Shown here one piece after another: positions 45,609 to 57,506 of a stretch of DNA of 64,000 nt. The DNA comes from Zygnema cylindricum (taxonomy: Eukaryota; Streptophyta; Zygnematophyceae; Zygnematales; Zygnemataceae), in contig JBBHKE010002292.1 in the NCBI GenBank assembly GCA_037447655.1, forward strand, positions 114,441 to 178,440. Direction: 5' to 3'. The notes below the pieces were generated by a model. It was not told where the DNA came from. It saw only the letters and a list, made by a program, of their open reading frames with translations, and did no database searches. Position numbers and translations under genes: made by a program. Within the stretch, counting starts at the first letter, position 1, and each line of letters starts with the position of its first letter.

Positions 45609-46019
45609 ATATTTTAGCTCTACTTTCTAATTAAATCAGAAACAAACAAGTATAAAACAATATACATTTGGCGGGGTACCTATATTCGATCTCGGATAAA
45701 TAGCATACTAGAATGGCAAAGCATTTGCAAGCCATTGAACTTGTCACTCCTTCAGATAATGTTAGACTATTTTACAAGAGACTTTAGTAAAATCAAAGAT
45801 GTCCACTAGAAATGTCACCTTCTAGTTTTTATTGTGACATTCATAACATTAATTCACCTACCTAAATGGATTGTGCTGTTGAAAGAGAAAAATAAAAAAT
45901 AACATCTACTGGCCAAGATAAGGTATGTGCTATGCACTGCAAATGGAAGGTGTGTGCATAACATCATCTATCCAAAACATGCTTATGAAGCCCTTACAAG
46001 TGTACGAAACACAAGAAAA

Positions 46020-46330
46020 GTCAAAAACAAAAGTACGCGTACAACACCAACACATGTCCAAACTGTCCAAATTACGTATACAATGCCAAAATAATTCGTA
46101 CACACGAAAAAAATTACGTATACAATTCAGAAAATTATGTATGCACGCGAAAAATTACGTATACACCCAAAAAATAAAAGTATACACACAAAGAGTTATG
46201 TATACAATGCAAAAAAACTACACACAAAATTTACGTCTACAATGCAAAAAATCACGTATACAATGCTAAAAATTACGTATACACGCAAAAAATTACGTAT
46301 AAAATGCAAAAAATTACATCACATTCATAC
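46020..46330. repeat. Minisatellite (AAAAAATTACGTATACA-like)
   Basis: About ten units of 20-30 bp alternating TACGTATACAATGCAAAAA and TACGTATACACGCAAAAA. Lies just beyond the 3' end of the membrane-protein gene. Confidence 0.8.
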
Positions 46331-46400
46331 ATTCAAACCATCTCCCAAATAACATAAGGCAAATTTCTCTTCTTTCGTTTGATTGAAAAATATCTTTCAT

Positions 46401-49400
46401 TCATATTGGACCTTGAGACCCATCTCTAGGGCTTTGTATCAAAGGATTTACGGAAAAGTTAGGGAGTTTAAAATCACTATTCAATCCTTTTTTAACGAGT
46501 TGTTTTGCCTTTCCTTTTAGAATTTCCGCCCTTCCTTTAACCCTCTCAAAACCTCTATTAATTTGTATGGAAAGTTGAGTCGGGTTTTCTTTTTTTGAAG
46601 CAATATTTGATCTTAATTCGTATACTTTATATTTCGCGTCTTTTGCGAATATCTCCACCGTATTCGCCCACCAAGTAGACTGTAAAAAAAAAAAAAAAAA
46701 TATAAATAAATTATGTCTAGTCTTTTTATCAGTACCATGAAAACCGCGTAGACTACCATTACAAAGAAAAGAGAAAAAAAAAAAAAAAGAGAAAAAAAAA
46801 GAAAAGAAGAAAAAAAGCAAATTTGGCTTTATCAGTACCGTGAAATACAAGAAAGAACAAGAAGATAAGCAAGATGTAAAAAGTATATCGAGACAAGAAA
46901 TAAGTTAAAACAAAAGGTACTAAAGGACAGAAAAGTTAAAATCCAAAAGTACTAAAGGACATAAAAGTTAAAACAGGAAGGTACCAAAGACAGAAACGTT
47001 TAAATAGGAAGCTACTAAAGGACAGAAAAGTTATATAGAAAGGTATTAAAGGACAGAAAAGTTAAAGAAAAAATACTAAAAGGGCACAAACGGCCAAAAA
47101 GTAAAACCTTTCGGGAGTTCCCGTTGTACCAACTCCACAGCTATATTGTTTTAGAACGGTTATAAAACTTAATTTAAAAAAAAAGGTAATGCACAAGTGA
47201 CACTAACTCAATGTAAGAAATACACTTCAAATATTTCATTTAAGAAATATTTAGAATAATCCCATTTTCTTGTGAAACTTTTTTAGATATACTTTATTTT
47301 AGATACACTTGAAGAACACCTTCTTTTGCACTATATTAAGAAATACACTCTTTACACTTAAAAACAAACTTTTGTTTTATAAATTGGAAAAATAAGTCAA
47401 AACTTATTACTTCTTTATTATTTAGCCATAAAAAAACTTCTATACTCAAGAAATAATATAGTGTTGAATATTTATTAGCAACTAATTCGACTAATGGAGT
47501 TGTACAAAAAATATACACAAGAACAATAACTCCAAAAAAATACATGTTCTTGTTTGGTTTTTCTCTCCAATAAAACAAGAAAAAACATGAATTTATGAGC
47601 TTTCACTAATTTTTCTAATGAGAGGGAGAACTCACCAAATGTACAATTCCTAACAAAGTTGCATAACTGAGAGGGACGGCAGAAAACCTGCCAGCAATAA
47701 AATTCCGCCACATCAACATCACAAATTGTCAGCATCTTCCACATAGCATGCCACGTCAGCAACATGCCACATCAGCATCCACCACATCAGCACCTTCCAC
47801 ATCAGCACCTTCCACATCAACATCATGACATATCAACAACATGCCACATCAGCATCTGCCACATCAGTATCTGCCACATTAGAATCTGCCACGCGAGCAT
47901 CTGCCACATCAGCAGCTTGCCACATCAGCATTCATAATGTCAGCACGAAGGCAAGGAATACTGAAATAAACCCTAGAGAAAAAGTACGAAAGAGTGAAGT
48001 GTATAAGAAATCTGGAAGTGTTAATTTCAAATAGTGCAGGTAAGCCTGGTAATATGCTACGTGTTAATATGTCTTTTCATACAAAATAGGTCTCACATTC
48101 CCACAATATTTCGTTTTCTTTTTCTCGAAAGTTTGATATTTTGTTGTAGGAAGCAAAACATAAGAGAATTAGGAAATTGATAACAAAGGCAGACCAGAAT
48201 TTACGACATCCGTAGTTATTCTAATAGGATTTCAAAGGCTTTATAAAGATATACTAAGGCTTTACTTTCTGCTTAGGTGACAGTCTCTTTTGACAAACAA
48301 GGAAACTTGAATTTGACAGACTGGCGTACAATAAAACTGTAAGCTCTGGAAAAAAAATGTAACAAAACATAGTTGGAAAATTTAAGTTTTCTGGTAAAAT
48401 GGAGGCAACAAAGTTGAGAATTGTAATTTTAGAGTTAAACGAAAACACCTTAATTGAAAATTGTAAGTTTTGAGTAAAATGAAAAAAACTTAGTCGAAAG
48501 CTGTAGGTTAAAAAAAAAATGAAAGAAACTGAGTTGAAAATAGTAAGTTTTAGAGTAAAATGAAAAAAACTTAATTGAAAATTGTAAGTTTTACACTAAA
48601 ATGAGAAAAAAAATTAGTCGAAAATTGTACGTTTTAGAGTAAAATGAAAATAGCTTAGTCGAAAATTGTACGTTTTACACTAAAATAAAAAAAACTTAGT
48701 CGAAAATTGAACGTTTTAGAGTAAAATGGAAAAAACTTAGTCAAATATTGTACGTTTTAGAGTAAAATGAAAAAAAAACTTACATTCCACGACCACCACG
48801 AGCTGCGATACTGCTGGGAGGAATCCACTCTTCATATCTGCAACTAAAGGCTAAGAAATCTCGACAGGAAAAAAGGGAAGGGAGAGGAGAGGGAGAGGAA
48901 GGGAGGGGGAGGGGGAGGGAGGGAGGGAAGGAGAGAGGAATAGAGGGAGAGGAGAGGAGAGGGAGGGGGAGAGGAGAGAGGAGCGGAGAGGTTGTCGACA
49001 TATTATTTCCATTTAATGCGTGTCAAAATTGAGAAAAACAAACTTCTCAAAAGTGAGAGATAACATTAAAATGTTTTTATGATTACACTCCAAATTTAAT
49101 TGAAAAAAGAACAAAACACTTATAACAAGAAAAACCTCGCAACAAAGGGTACATTTACAATACCCCTCAAATATTCAAATAGTGCAAAGAGTCAACAACT
49201 CGTTTTAAAATTTCAAATCGAAAAGAAAGCATGAAGAAAAGATGGTAGGACAAAACAATGAGTAAAACTAACACGAAAAGAAAATGTAATCAAGAAATAG
49301 ACTTACATCCATCCGTAACGTTTATCATGTACCAGTTGCCGTGGTTTTGCTTCCCCTACCCTTAGATGTAGCCCCTGACATTGTTGGTTGAAAGCTGACG

Positions 49401-49410
49401 GTCGAGGCAT
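46401..49410 (-). CDS. Unrecognised single-pass membrane protein (162 aa, 4 exons)
   Basis: Exons 49410-49307, 48837-48784, 47687-47636, 46679-46401; phases 2, 2, 0 match at each junction and total 489 nt. The start is the first ATG (MPRPSAFNQQCQGLHL). Features: basic N-terminal part, then YGWIYEEWIPPSSIAARGGRG, one hydrophobic segment at about 53-70 (FSAVPLSYATLLGIVHL) followed by STWWANTVEIF, then a Lys-rich soluble tail (NIASKKENPTQLSIQINRGF, KGRAEILKGKAKQLVKKG). The wording is that of a conserved small organellar or ER membrane protein, but I do not recognise the family. The coding exons are short against kilobase introns stuffed with minisatellites; every exon has strong splice sites. 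It shares its 5' flank with the divergent OSB gene 2.0 kb away. Confidence 0.72.
46870..47100. repeat. Minisatellite (AAAGGACAGAAAAGTTAAA-like)
   Basis: About six units of 35-40 bp (GGTACTAAAGGACAGAAAAG). Within the last intron of the membrane-protein gene. Confidence 0.75.
47705..47935. repeat. Minisatellite (GCCACATCAGCATCT-like, 12-15-bp unit)
   Basis: About 15 units of CCACATCAGCA(TC/CC)T. The open frame over it on the plus strand (repeating Ala-Thr-Ser) is a by-product. Lies 18 bp beyond the 5' splice-acceptor side of the membrane-segment exon. Confidence 0.85.
48420..48780. repeat. Minisatellite, about 43-bp unit
   Basis: About eight units of ACTTAGTCGAAAATTGTACG followed by TTTTAGAGTAAAATGAAAAA, directly abutting the donor of the 48784-48837 exon. 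Confidence 0.85.
48870..48990. repeat. GGGA/GAGA microsatellite
   Basis: Purine-rich on the plus strand, so it provides the polypyrimidine tract for the minus-strand exon at 48784-48837. Confidence 0.85.
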
Positions 49411-51450
49411 TCTCTCTCTCCCTCGCCCTCTCTCACTCACTCTCCCTCTCTCTCTCACTCTCTCCCTCTCTCGCTCTACCTCTACCTCTCTCTCTCTCTC
49501 TCTCTCTCTCTACGTGAAATTAAGAAAGTGTGTTCCTTTGGTTCAAACCTTCCCTGTATTATTATTTTCAATAGCGTAGACTGTGATTTTGGCAGAAATG
49601 AGTACTTCCTGAGCAAAAATGACTATTTTTTGAGCGAAAAGGACAATTTTTAAGATTTTTGCCACGTGGCAGCCAGCAATACAAAGTTACAGATACCTGC
49701 AAAATGAGCGTGAGAGGAAAACAGTGAGAAACTAGGGTTCCAGAAAAATGAAAATTATGGTTATTTTGAATGAAATTATGGTTCTTTTGGATTATCGTTG
49801 TTTTGTTCCAATTTAATACAACAGGACGTCTATGGTAAGTTTTCTGGAAATTTACTGCGATGTTGAATGAATTATTATTATATGAGTAAATGTTTCAACA
49901 GTTTAGCTGTTTAGAATGACAACAGTATTTTCTATTTTGTTACGAAAATTCGTCAATAGTTGTATAGCTATGGTAAAGCACTTACCAAGCTAAAAAAAAT
50001 CAGCCAATTTGACAAAGTTTCGAGGAATTGAAGCAGTTTTTTTAATGAGGAGTTCCTTAGACTCTGGCTCACATACGAAACCCTAATTTCTGGAGATGGT
50101 ACAGTGCATGAGAAAAGTAAGCATTGAATTGCATCAAATTTTATACGATATATCGCGTATGATACCCCATCGTGTATCGTATCGAGAAGCGTCATTGGAA
50201 AAATATTGCAAGGGACAAGCGACTGCAAAAAGACAAAACATTTTCACGAACTTGGAAAGGTGCTTTTACATGAGGTCAGGAGACATGTTATTACTTTTCG
50301 CCAGAGTATATGATCCACTAAAAAAATGACATATCTTATTTTCATTGGCCAAAACTGCTGACATGGCTTATTGACTTTTAAGACTAAAAGTGACGCTAGA
50401 CCCGCATAACTAAACCAGATTCTAGAAGAGCGCATTATCTCGTAGGGAAAACGCACAGAATCAAGATAACATGCGCTAAATTTCCCTTTTCGTACGTTCA
50501 AGACAAGCGAAGATTTCATGCGCAGTCCTCACGTGGCGTGACGTTCCATCAGTCAATTCAGGGTAAAATTGAAAACTGACGTAATTGAAAATGTCTTTGT
50601 TAAATATATTTTATTTGACCAATGAATTGCTTTGGAAAAGCATTCGAACCAATGAGAATAAATAGTTAAATCTTTTAGTAGAAGTAAAAGTATCGACAAA
50701 TTGATAGGTTTTGAGTTCTGAAAAGTTTTTGCGTCGTGTAAATTCACTCTTGCGATGATTTTTTTTTTTATGCCAATCACCTTTTTGAATTGCCCACGTA
50801 GAAACGTTTTGTGTCATCTAGTACAAGTTTTTATCGAAATACGACGCTGTCAGTGTAACGATTATCACTTTCACAAGCCAATGGCCACGACCTCTTGTCA
50901 TGATTGCGCAGCTCAAAAACTTCGGTTCGTAGAACTCCGCTGACCCCGTTCCTGTTCCGTTCGTAATGACTGCGCAATATAACCGTCCAGATCAAGATCT
51001 TACGGTCCTAATATACCCAGTCATTGAAAGCTGAACCGAAACAAAACAATGGAGGTTCACCCTGGGCTGATGGAACCCCATTTCCAGTTCCGTTACAAAG
51101 AAAAACTGTGCAACCAAAGAACTGACTTGATGGAAAATCACCCATGGAGCGGAAATTTCAAACCAGCGGAAATTTCATGCGGCCGCAAGAAATTAGACGC
51201 ACGAAAATTAATAAATTATACTACATACAGTACTATGAATTTCCGCACGGTATGCTGATTTCATGTGGTATCCGTACAATTTCATTCTGTACCTTAAGAA
51301 TGGAACTTTCAAGCTGTATTTAAGTGACATCTCCTTGTTCTCTTTGAAGTTTTAGGTTGAAAGTAACATTTAGTCTTCAGAAACAGCAGGAAAAGAGAAA
51401 GAGAGGGATAAAAAAGAGAGGAAAAGGCGAAAGAAGAATATATCCGATTC
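49411..51450. promoter_or_regulatory. Divergent intergenic region between the membrane-protein gene and OSB
   Basis: Head-to-head arrangement, about 2.0 kb. Includes a CT microsatellite (49415-49515) at the 5' end of the minus-strand gene. The promoter function is inferred from position; no TATA element can be assigned with confidence. Confidence 0.4.
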
Positions 51451-54423
51451 ATGGCTGGCCTTACAATTCTGCATCAATCCTCACTTCTTCAATGTTCTCA
51501 AATAATGACGAAAAGAAAATGTTTTGACAAATGTTTGTATCAAATTCATGCAGAAAAATTGCATCCATCTCCTTTATCCTTTCTCAGAATTCATCATTTT
51601 AGCAAAACAAGATGTCAAAATCCTCAAGAGAGAAAAACCTTTACTCCAGTTGCTGTTTATAGACCTTTTTCTGGAGAAGATAATGCCCTTAGTTTTGGCG
51701 ACTTTTCTCCTGATGACGTCAGCTTCTCAACGAGTCCAGAAAGTGAAGTAAAAGTAAATAGTTTTTCATTGATTGGTACTATTGTAGAAGAGCCTGCCAT
51801 AATTTGGGAAGATGACGGAGGTTGTTGGACAAAAGCGGTGCTTAAAGTTTCAACCAGGAATTCTGACGGTGACTTGTAAGTTTCCTTTTTTAATACCAAT
51901 TCCAGTCACTGTAGTAAAGAATTGCATTTGCCGTTAACTTTCAAAGTTACAGCTACAATTGCATTTACTTTAACAACATTATTGTTGTTAAAGTTTTTAC
52001 TCCTAGATTCCTGCAGTTTGTATTCATAGACTACATTCATAGTTTGTAGTCATAGTTTATATTCATATTATATCGATGATTTATTTTCATAGTTTTGTTT
52101 ATAGCAATTGTTTATATTCATAGTTTGTATTCATAGTTTATATTCATTGTTAATTTTATATTTATAGTTTATATATATGGTTTATATTCATAATTTGTAT
52201 TCATGGTCTATATTTATTGTTTATCTTTATGGTTTATATTCATAGCTTATATTCGTAGTCTATATTCATAGTTTGTATTCATAATTTGTGTTCATAGTTT
52301 ATGTTCAAGGTTTATATTCATAGTTTATATTCATTTTATTTTCATGGTTTGTATTCATAGGTTTCTATATCATACGCAAAAAGGAATTGCAGATGAACAA
52401 ACCATCAAACTTGCAAGAAGTTTCCTTGTTAATTTGCCATTTTGACAGAAAATAGTTTTTTTTTTTAACACGGATTGTGTTGTAAAATGAATTCAATTTT
52501 TAAGTTTTTGTAAATGGCTGCCGGAGGACTTTGAAGGGAGACACTTTAGTGAATATCTATTATAACAATACCTCGATAGTTCATGACCCTGTTTTAGGTG
52601 TGAAATAAACCTATGTATATATATGTACAATATGCAAACACACACAGGCATATATCTGTATATACGAAATACGAACGAGCATATTCTCAAGCATTCATCA
52701 TATTTGCACCATTATTGTTTTCAATTCTGTGATATTGTTTGGCTTGTTGTTCATCTGCACCATGACGAAGTATTTGGGGGTGAATGTTTTTGAAAACAAA
52801 GAATGTTGAACGCTTTTGTTGCTCTTTGTTCTTTTCCTTTTTGTAAGGTTTATTTGAAATGCATGTAGTTTGATTGTATATTTGAATGTAGATGCGTTAC
52901 ATATTGCTCGTGAATATAAACGGCAGATTTGTTCTTTTGGCGGAAGCACCGGAGACTGGAGACACTACTTTTCCAGAATTAGTGGTTAATAGTATTTCCG
53001 TAGGAGACGAAGTGCTTGTGGAGGGTTCCCTTCAACTTCGAAAACTTCCAGTTTCGCGTTGGGAGAGTCCTAAAGAACCAGTGGTTTGTTTTCACTTTTT
53101 GTTTTTGCTTGAATGTGTTGCGAAAAAAAGGTCGTAGCTTGTCAAAATTGGTAAAAAAATGTCATATCTTGTGTTCATTTGTGTTGAACACCGTTTAGTG
53201 TTATAAGTAAGCCTATCCGCACTATGGGTGAAAATTTGGGATGTTGACTAAGATTCAAACCTTTTTGGTACCTTTTGCTTACAATTTTTTACCAAAAAGG
53301 TATGAATCTCGGTCAGCATCCAGAGATTTCACCGTAGTGCGAATCAGATTAGTTTTAAGCAGTTTTTGAGCATTCATAGAGGTTTGTTTTAGGACTTTAA
53401 TCGATTGAAAACTAAGGCTTATAGCTTTCGATTTGTGGACTTCTAATAAAAATCTGACTGTTTGTCACAAAGGTAAACAATAACTCGGATGCACTTTCTG
53501 GTTTAATGAACTTCCATAGAAAAAAGTTGGGATAATCTTGACTGTTTTTGAGGTTTTTGTGTATTATATATGATCAGGTAGTGATAGAGAACATATTCAA
53601 AGTGGACCGCAGTTTGATCCCGAAGTCAACCTATTCCAGCCCTCCAGTTACATGTATGGAGCTCAAATTTTTGATCCCAGGTTTTTATCTCTGGTCAAAT
53701 GTAAAAATTAAATGGTTCTGTTGTGATCCATTGTTTTTTATATGTGGTAGGAAATGACAAATGGTTTGTTTCTATCTCTGGTCAAATGTAAAAAGCAAAG
53801 AGTTTGTTTTAATCTCTGGTCAAACAAATGTCAGATAGTTTGTTTAAACCTCTGGTCAACTCTAAAAAGTCAAATGGTTTATTTAAATCCCTGGTCTTAT
53901 GTAAAAATCAAATTAGTTTTTTTCAATCTCTGAAAAAGTCAGATAATTTGCTAAGTCTCTGGTCAAATGTACAAGTAAAAGTATTTTTTGCATTCACCAT
54001 GGTTTATGGAGTTTTGGGAGGTTGTTACTAACTATATTGGTTAGGAGATATGGAAAAAACCATGTTTGTGTTGGATGATTATATGGTTGGTAATCCAAGG
54101 ATTAGAAAATTGGAAATAACTTATTTTGCCATATTTCAGCAACCAAAATATTTCTATCAGCTGAATTCTTAATAGTGAGCCTATCCGGCCTGTGTTGAAA
54201 TCAAAGGATGCTGACAGAGATTTGTCCATGGTGCAAAATCGTATAAAAAAGAGCCAAAAAAAGTACCAAGAAAAGTACCAAGAAAAGTACAGGAATATCC
54301 TAAATGTATCAGGTATCCTAAAAGTTACCAGAAAGTCGGAAATCTCGATCAACATCCTCCAATTTTAATAGGCTTAGTGGACGATTTTTTTTTGGTGAAG
54401 TTTTTACAAAAAGTGTACATATG

Positions 54424-54480
<57 letters not shown>

Positions 54481-55080
54481 TCTCCCCCTCTCTCTTCCTC
54501 TCTCTTTGTCTCTGTATGAATATTTATAAAAATACAAAAGTACAAAAAAAAAACACACACAAAAAGGGGAGGTTTTCATTTTCTGTCCTATTTAAGGTTG
54601 GGTTTGGAGCAGATGAGTCTCAAAGTGGGGAAGAAGGGAGAGGACGTTCGTTCAAAGATGTAGCCATGCCCTTAGAAGAAGAATGGGAGAATTTCTTTGA
54701 CCATCCAGAAGAGTATTGGGACAATCGAGACAGAAAGGTCAGAAGCACGAGAAAACAATTGAAATCAATCATTGAGATATTAATGCTTTTCTATGGATAA
54801 ATTTAGAGACTGATTCATGATATCACATTCTATCGTTTCTTTGTGAAATATAGTTTTTTGTTTTCCCTTTTCTGTTTAGTTTCATTATAACTTTAACCTT
54901 CTGGTTTTTTTTTTGTCTTTTTTTTTTGTTGTTTTGCAGTTATCTCCTCGGTCTCCCGATTTTAGACACAAAACTCGGAAAGTTGGGCTATGGATAGATT
55001 CAAAAGGGCTACCAAATTGGGTTAAGGGCCGTTTGAAGGAGTTCGATGATAGTAAAAAACGCTCGTATTCGGAACCTTGA
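51451..55080 (+). CDS. OSB: Organellar single-stranded DNA-binding protein with PDF motif (OSB family), 342 aa, 6 exons
   Basis: Exons 51451-51875, 52361-52427 (least certain), 52892-53083, 53578-53653, 54610-54737, 54940-55080 (1,029 nt). OSB proteins are plant-specific SSBs of mitochondria and plastids that bind ssDNA and restrain illegitimate recombination. The N-terminus is Ser/Lys/Arg/His-rich and suits an organellar presequence. An SSB-type OB fold runs from about 102 (VNSFSLIGTIVEEPAIIWED, later ISVGDEVLVEGSLQLRK) to about 250. The C-terminal PDF motif is clear at 279-330: WENFFDHPEEYWDNR, SPRSPDFRHK, GLWIDSKGLPNWVKGRL. Exon 2 is required to keep the frame, but its donor (TT|GTTAAT) is weak. 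The end of exon 4 could instead be 53680, in the same phase. Confidence 0.85.
52020..52360. repeat. Minisatellite (TTTATATTCATAG) in OSB intron 1
   Basis: About 22 units of 13-16 bp (TTTATATTCATAG / TTTGTATTCATAG). The last unit supplies the CATAG acceptor used by predicted exon 2. Confidence 0.85.
53675..53975. repeat. Minisatellite (CTCTGGTCAAATGTAAAAAG) in OSB intron 4
   Basis: About seven units of 40-45 bp containing CTCTGGTCAAATGTAAAA and TCAAATGGTTTGTTT. Confidence 0.85.
54428..54510. repeat. CT microsatellite in OSB intron 4
   Basis: Long uninterrupted (CT)n followed by CTCTTCCTC variants. Confidence 0.9.
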
Positions 55081-55106
55081 TTGCATGAAACTTAGGGTTT
55101 TTAGTT

Positions 55107-55107
<1 letters not shown>

Positions 55108-55187
<80 letters not shown>

Positions 55188-55375
55188 TCTCTCTATAGCT
55201 CTTTCCCCCTCTCTCTCTCCCTTCCCCTCTCTCCCTCCCCCCTCCCCCACCGCTCTCGGCCTCTCTAGCGCCCACTGTACCCCTCTCTCCCTCCCTCCCC
55301 TGCTCTCCCTCTCCTCTTGCCCTTCTCCATCTCCCTCTCCCTCTCCCTCTCCCTCTCCCTCTCCCCCTTGAGCAT
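55108..55375. repeat. CT/CCCTCT microsatellite downstream of OSB
   Basis: An uninterrupted (CT)n of roughly 75 bp starts 28 bp after the OSB stop codon, then mixed CCTCTC repeats, then (CCCTCT)n. It probably lies in the 3' UTR. Confidence 0.9.
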
Positions 55376-56317
55376 ATGTTGTTTTTTGAAGGCTTTACAT
55401 AGTCAATAATGCCTTCGAAAAGGGATAAATACTGCACTACCGTAATGCCGAGGATGATAAAATAGTGTAGAGTCGAGGATTCCATGGAGACCCAAAATGG
55501 TGTTGGTAATGGAAAAAGATTTCGTTAGTTTTAAAAAGCTTTGTTTTTTTTACCTCATTGACATTTACTTTTCAACACGTTCGGAAAGTAAAAAAGTCAT
55601 TTTCTTTCTTTCTTTTTTTCTATTCTTTTCTTTATTTTTTTAAGTTTGACAATGTAGACTCTTTTTGAAGAAACAAAGATTTTCAAAGTAGTTTCTCATG
55701 TCAAATGTTTTTTTTTTTGTTTGAACTTGTGGGTGGAACAATGGCAATATTTTTTATCGAAGCATATTATACTCCACACAGGTATTAGTGTGGAGGAATA
55801 GGTACTGTAAAGGCAGAAATTAGCTGATTTAGGTGATATGATAACACTAGGTTGAGGTGGACCATTTTACTTTATGATTGTTAATACCATTTCATGTTTT
55901 TCTGTGAAAGAAAATTGACTAAATTGATGCTATCAACACTAATAGTGATTGGAAGAGTAGTACACAGCGAATTGTTGCATAGCGTGGAAAAGTATTTGGT
56001 ATTTGGTTTATTTTAATGTTATTATTTATAATTTGACTCCGGACTGCTTACCAAATTAGCATTAAGGAAACAAACAATAATGGTACTGTGTGTTCAAGAG
56101 CCAAAAGATTTGGCAACAAAGTATGTCATTAAAAAAAAAAAAAAAAACGATAATAATTGTTCACTGAAAAGGAGCTTACTGAGTATATTTAAGGAGCTTT
56201 CTTGTTGGGATGTCACGTCACTTTACAGATTTACAAGACACCATGACGTCCTGCTTCAAATCTGTATATTGTGTGCAAGAAATGTCTACTAGATGCTCAA
56301 TAGAGAGAGAGAGGGAG

Positions 56318-56400
56318 ATGGAGAGGAAGGCAAAATGCAAAAATACTATGTCCAAGGTAAACCCTTGAGGAACCCCAGGACAGTACACTGCCCTTCGGTA
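56318..56400 (-). pseudogene. Reverse-transcriptase fragment (decayed)
   Basis: Read on the minus strand, one frame gives GVPQGFTLDIVF, which fits the GVPQGxxLxPxLF motif of non-LTR reverse transcriptases. Just upstream in a neighbouring frame comes WLEQKNSQL-type wording, as expected before it. The fragment is short and frameshifted, so this is tentative. Confidence 0.35.
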
Positions 56401-56727
56401 TTAAAGTGAATCACTCCGATACAAAGCTGACTGTTTTTCTGTTCCAACCATAAATTAGTGTCACTTACACCATTAAGTGACTGATAATGAGCCATATTAT
56501 GAAGAATGATTTAGTGAGGTTCATATCAACAGTTTGTGGAGACTAACAATCTTAGAAGTCTAATAACGATGAATGACTGGATTTATTATAGTAGTTCATA
56601 TATTATCTTTAACAGTGTTGTAAAATAGTTTTCCATGATACACACTGGGTCGTAAGTCTACAAGACAGAAGGAACCATACAATACCTTTTCAAACTATAT
56701 CTGATTACAGTTACCTATTAACCACTT

Positions 56728-56830
56728 ACATGTAGTTTTTCAGTTTTGGCATTGCCGCCGCTTTTTGTTCCCATGTACTCAGATGGTCTACCTTTGTGCA
56801 TTTAAATAAAGTCCCATTTTGGTTTTTTTG
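56728..56830 (+). mobile_element. Second copy of the retrotransposon 3' tail
   Basis: TGTAGTTTTTCAGTTTTGGC, GTTCCCATGTACTCAGATGG, TCTACC and ATTTAAATAAAGTCCC align with 7685-7775 (roughly three-quarters identical by eye). Both copies end just after the AATAAAGTC. Confidence 0.6.
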
Positions 56831-57506
56831 TTCCAGTAAACAGGTATATACTAAACAGGTATATACTAAACAGGTATTGTTCTTTTTTGTTGTTTACAGT
56901 AAACGACAGACGTATATAATCTGAGATTCTCTTAAAACTCTATCTGAAGTTAAGGTACATACATTTGTTTCCACTAAAGGTTTCTGTCTTAAGTATTTCT
57001 TATTAAAGCTTTTATTTTGCCTCGATATGTAAATTTACAAATGGTCCGACCTTCAGTTGTGACGAAAAGAATACATTTTCATATGCAAATATCATAAGCT
57101 CATGAATAGAAGATATGGTGCCTTTTGATAACTTCATTATTATATAACTTCATTAGTTTCTAACTTTATTGGATGTCATTGACAACAACAGTACACGATA
57201 CCAATACGGATCTCAAAAACCTTTTTACCTCTTTATATCATCTTTGCGAGCAGGTGATTAAAAAAGGTTACTAAATGGCAAAAAACATACGAAGGAGAGG
57301 AGAAAAATTGCTTATTTAAGACACATGAGAGTGTCAATTTTCCCATTTAATGGAAACAATTGTTATCATATCCAACTCTTTGATAACTACCGGCATCCGA
57401 TTTCCCTCGATTTTCTCCTATACTCGTTAAAAACTCCCCTCAAAACTCTCCTCCTCTCCTCTCCTCTCCTCTCCTCTCCCTCTCCCTCTCTTATTACTAC
57501 TACTAC

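Larger units (their letters stand above)
55376..57506. other. Intergenic, between convergent OSB and the unnamed gene; contains retroelement debris
   Basis: No gene supported. The minus strand at about 56400-56320 and the plus strand at 56728-56830 carry the two retroelement remnants listed separately. A CTCCT microsatellite lies at 57445-57490. Confidence 0.5.

Noticed and set aside
47705-47935. CRISPR-like array (CCACATCAGCA repeats)
   Set aside because: Units of 12-15 bp are contiguous without unique spacers, in an intron of a eukaryotic gene; it is a minisatellite.
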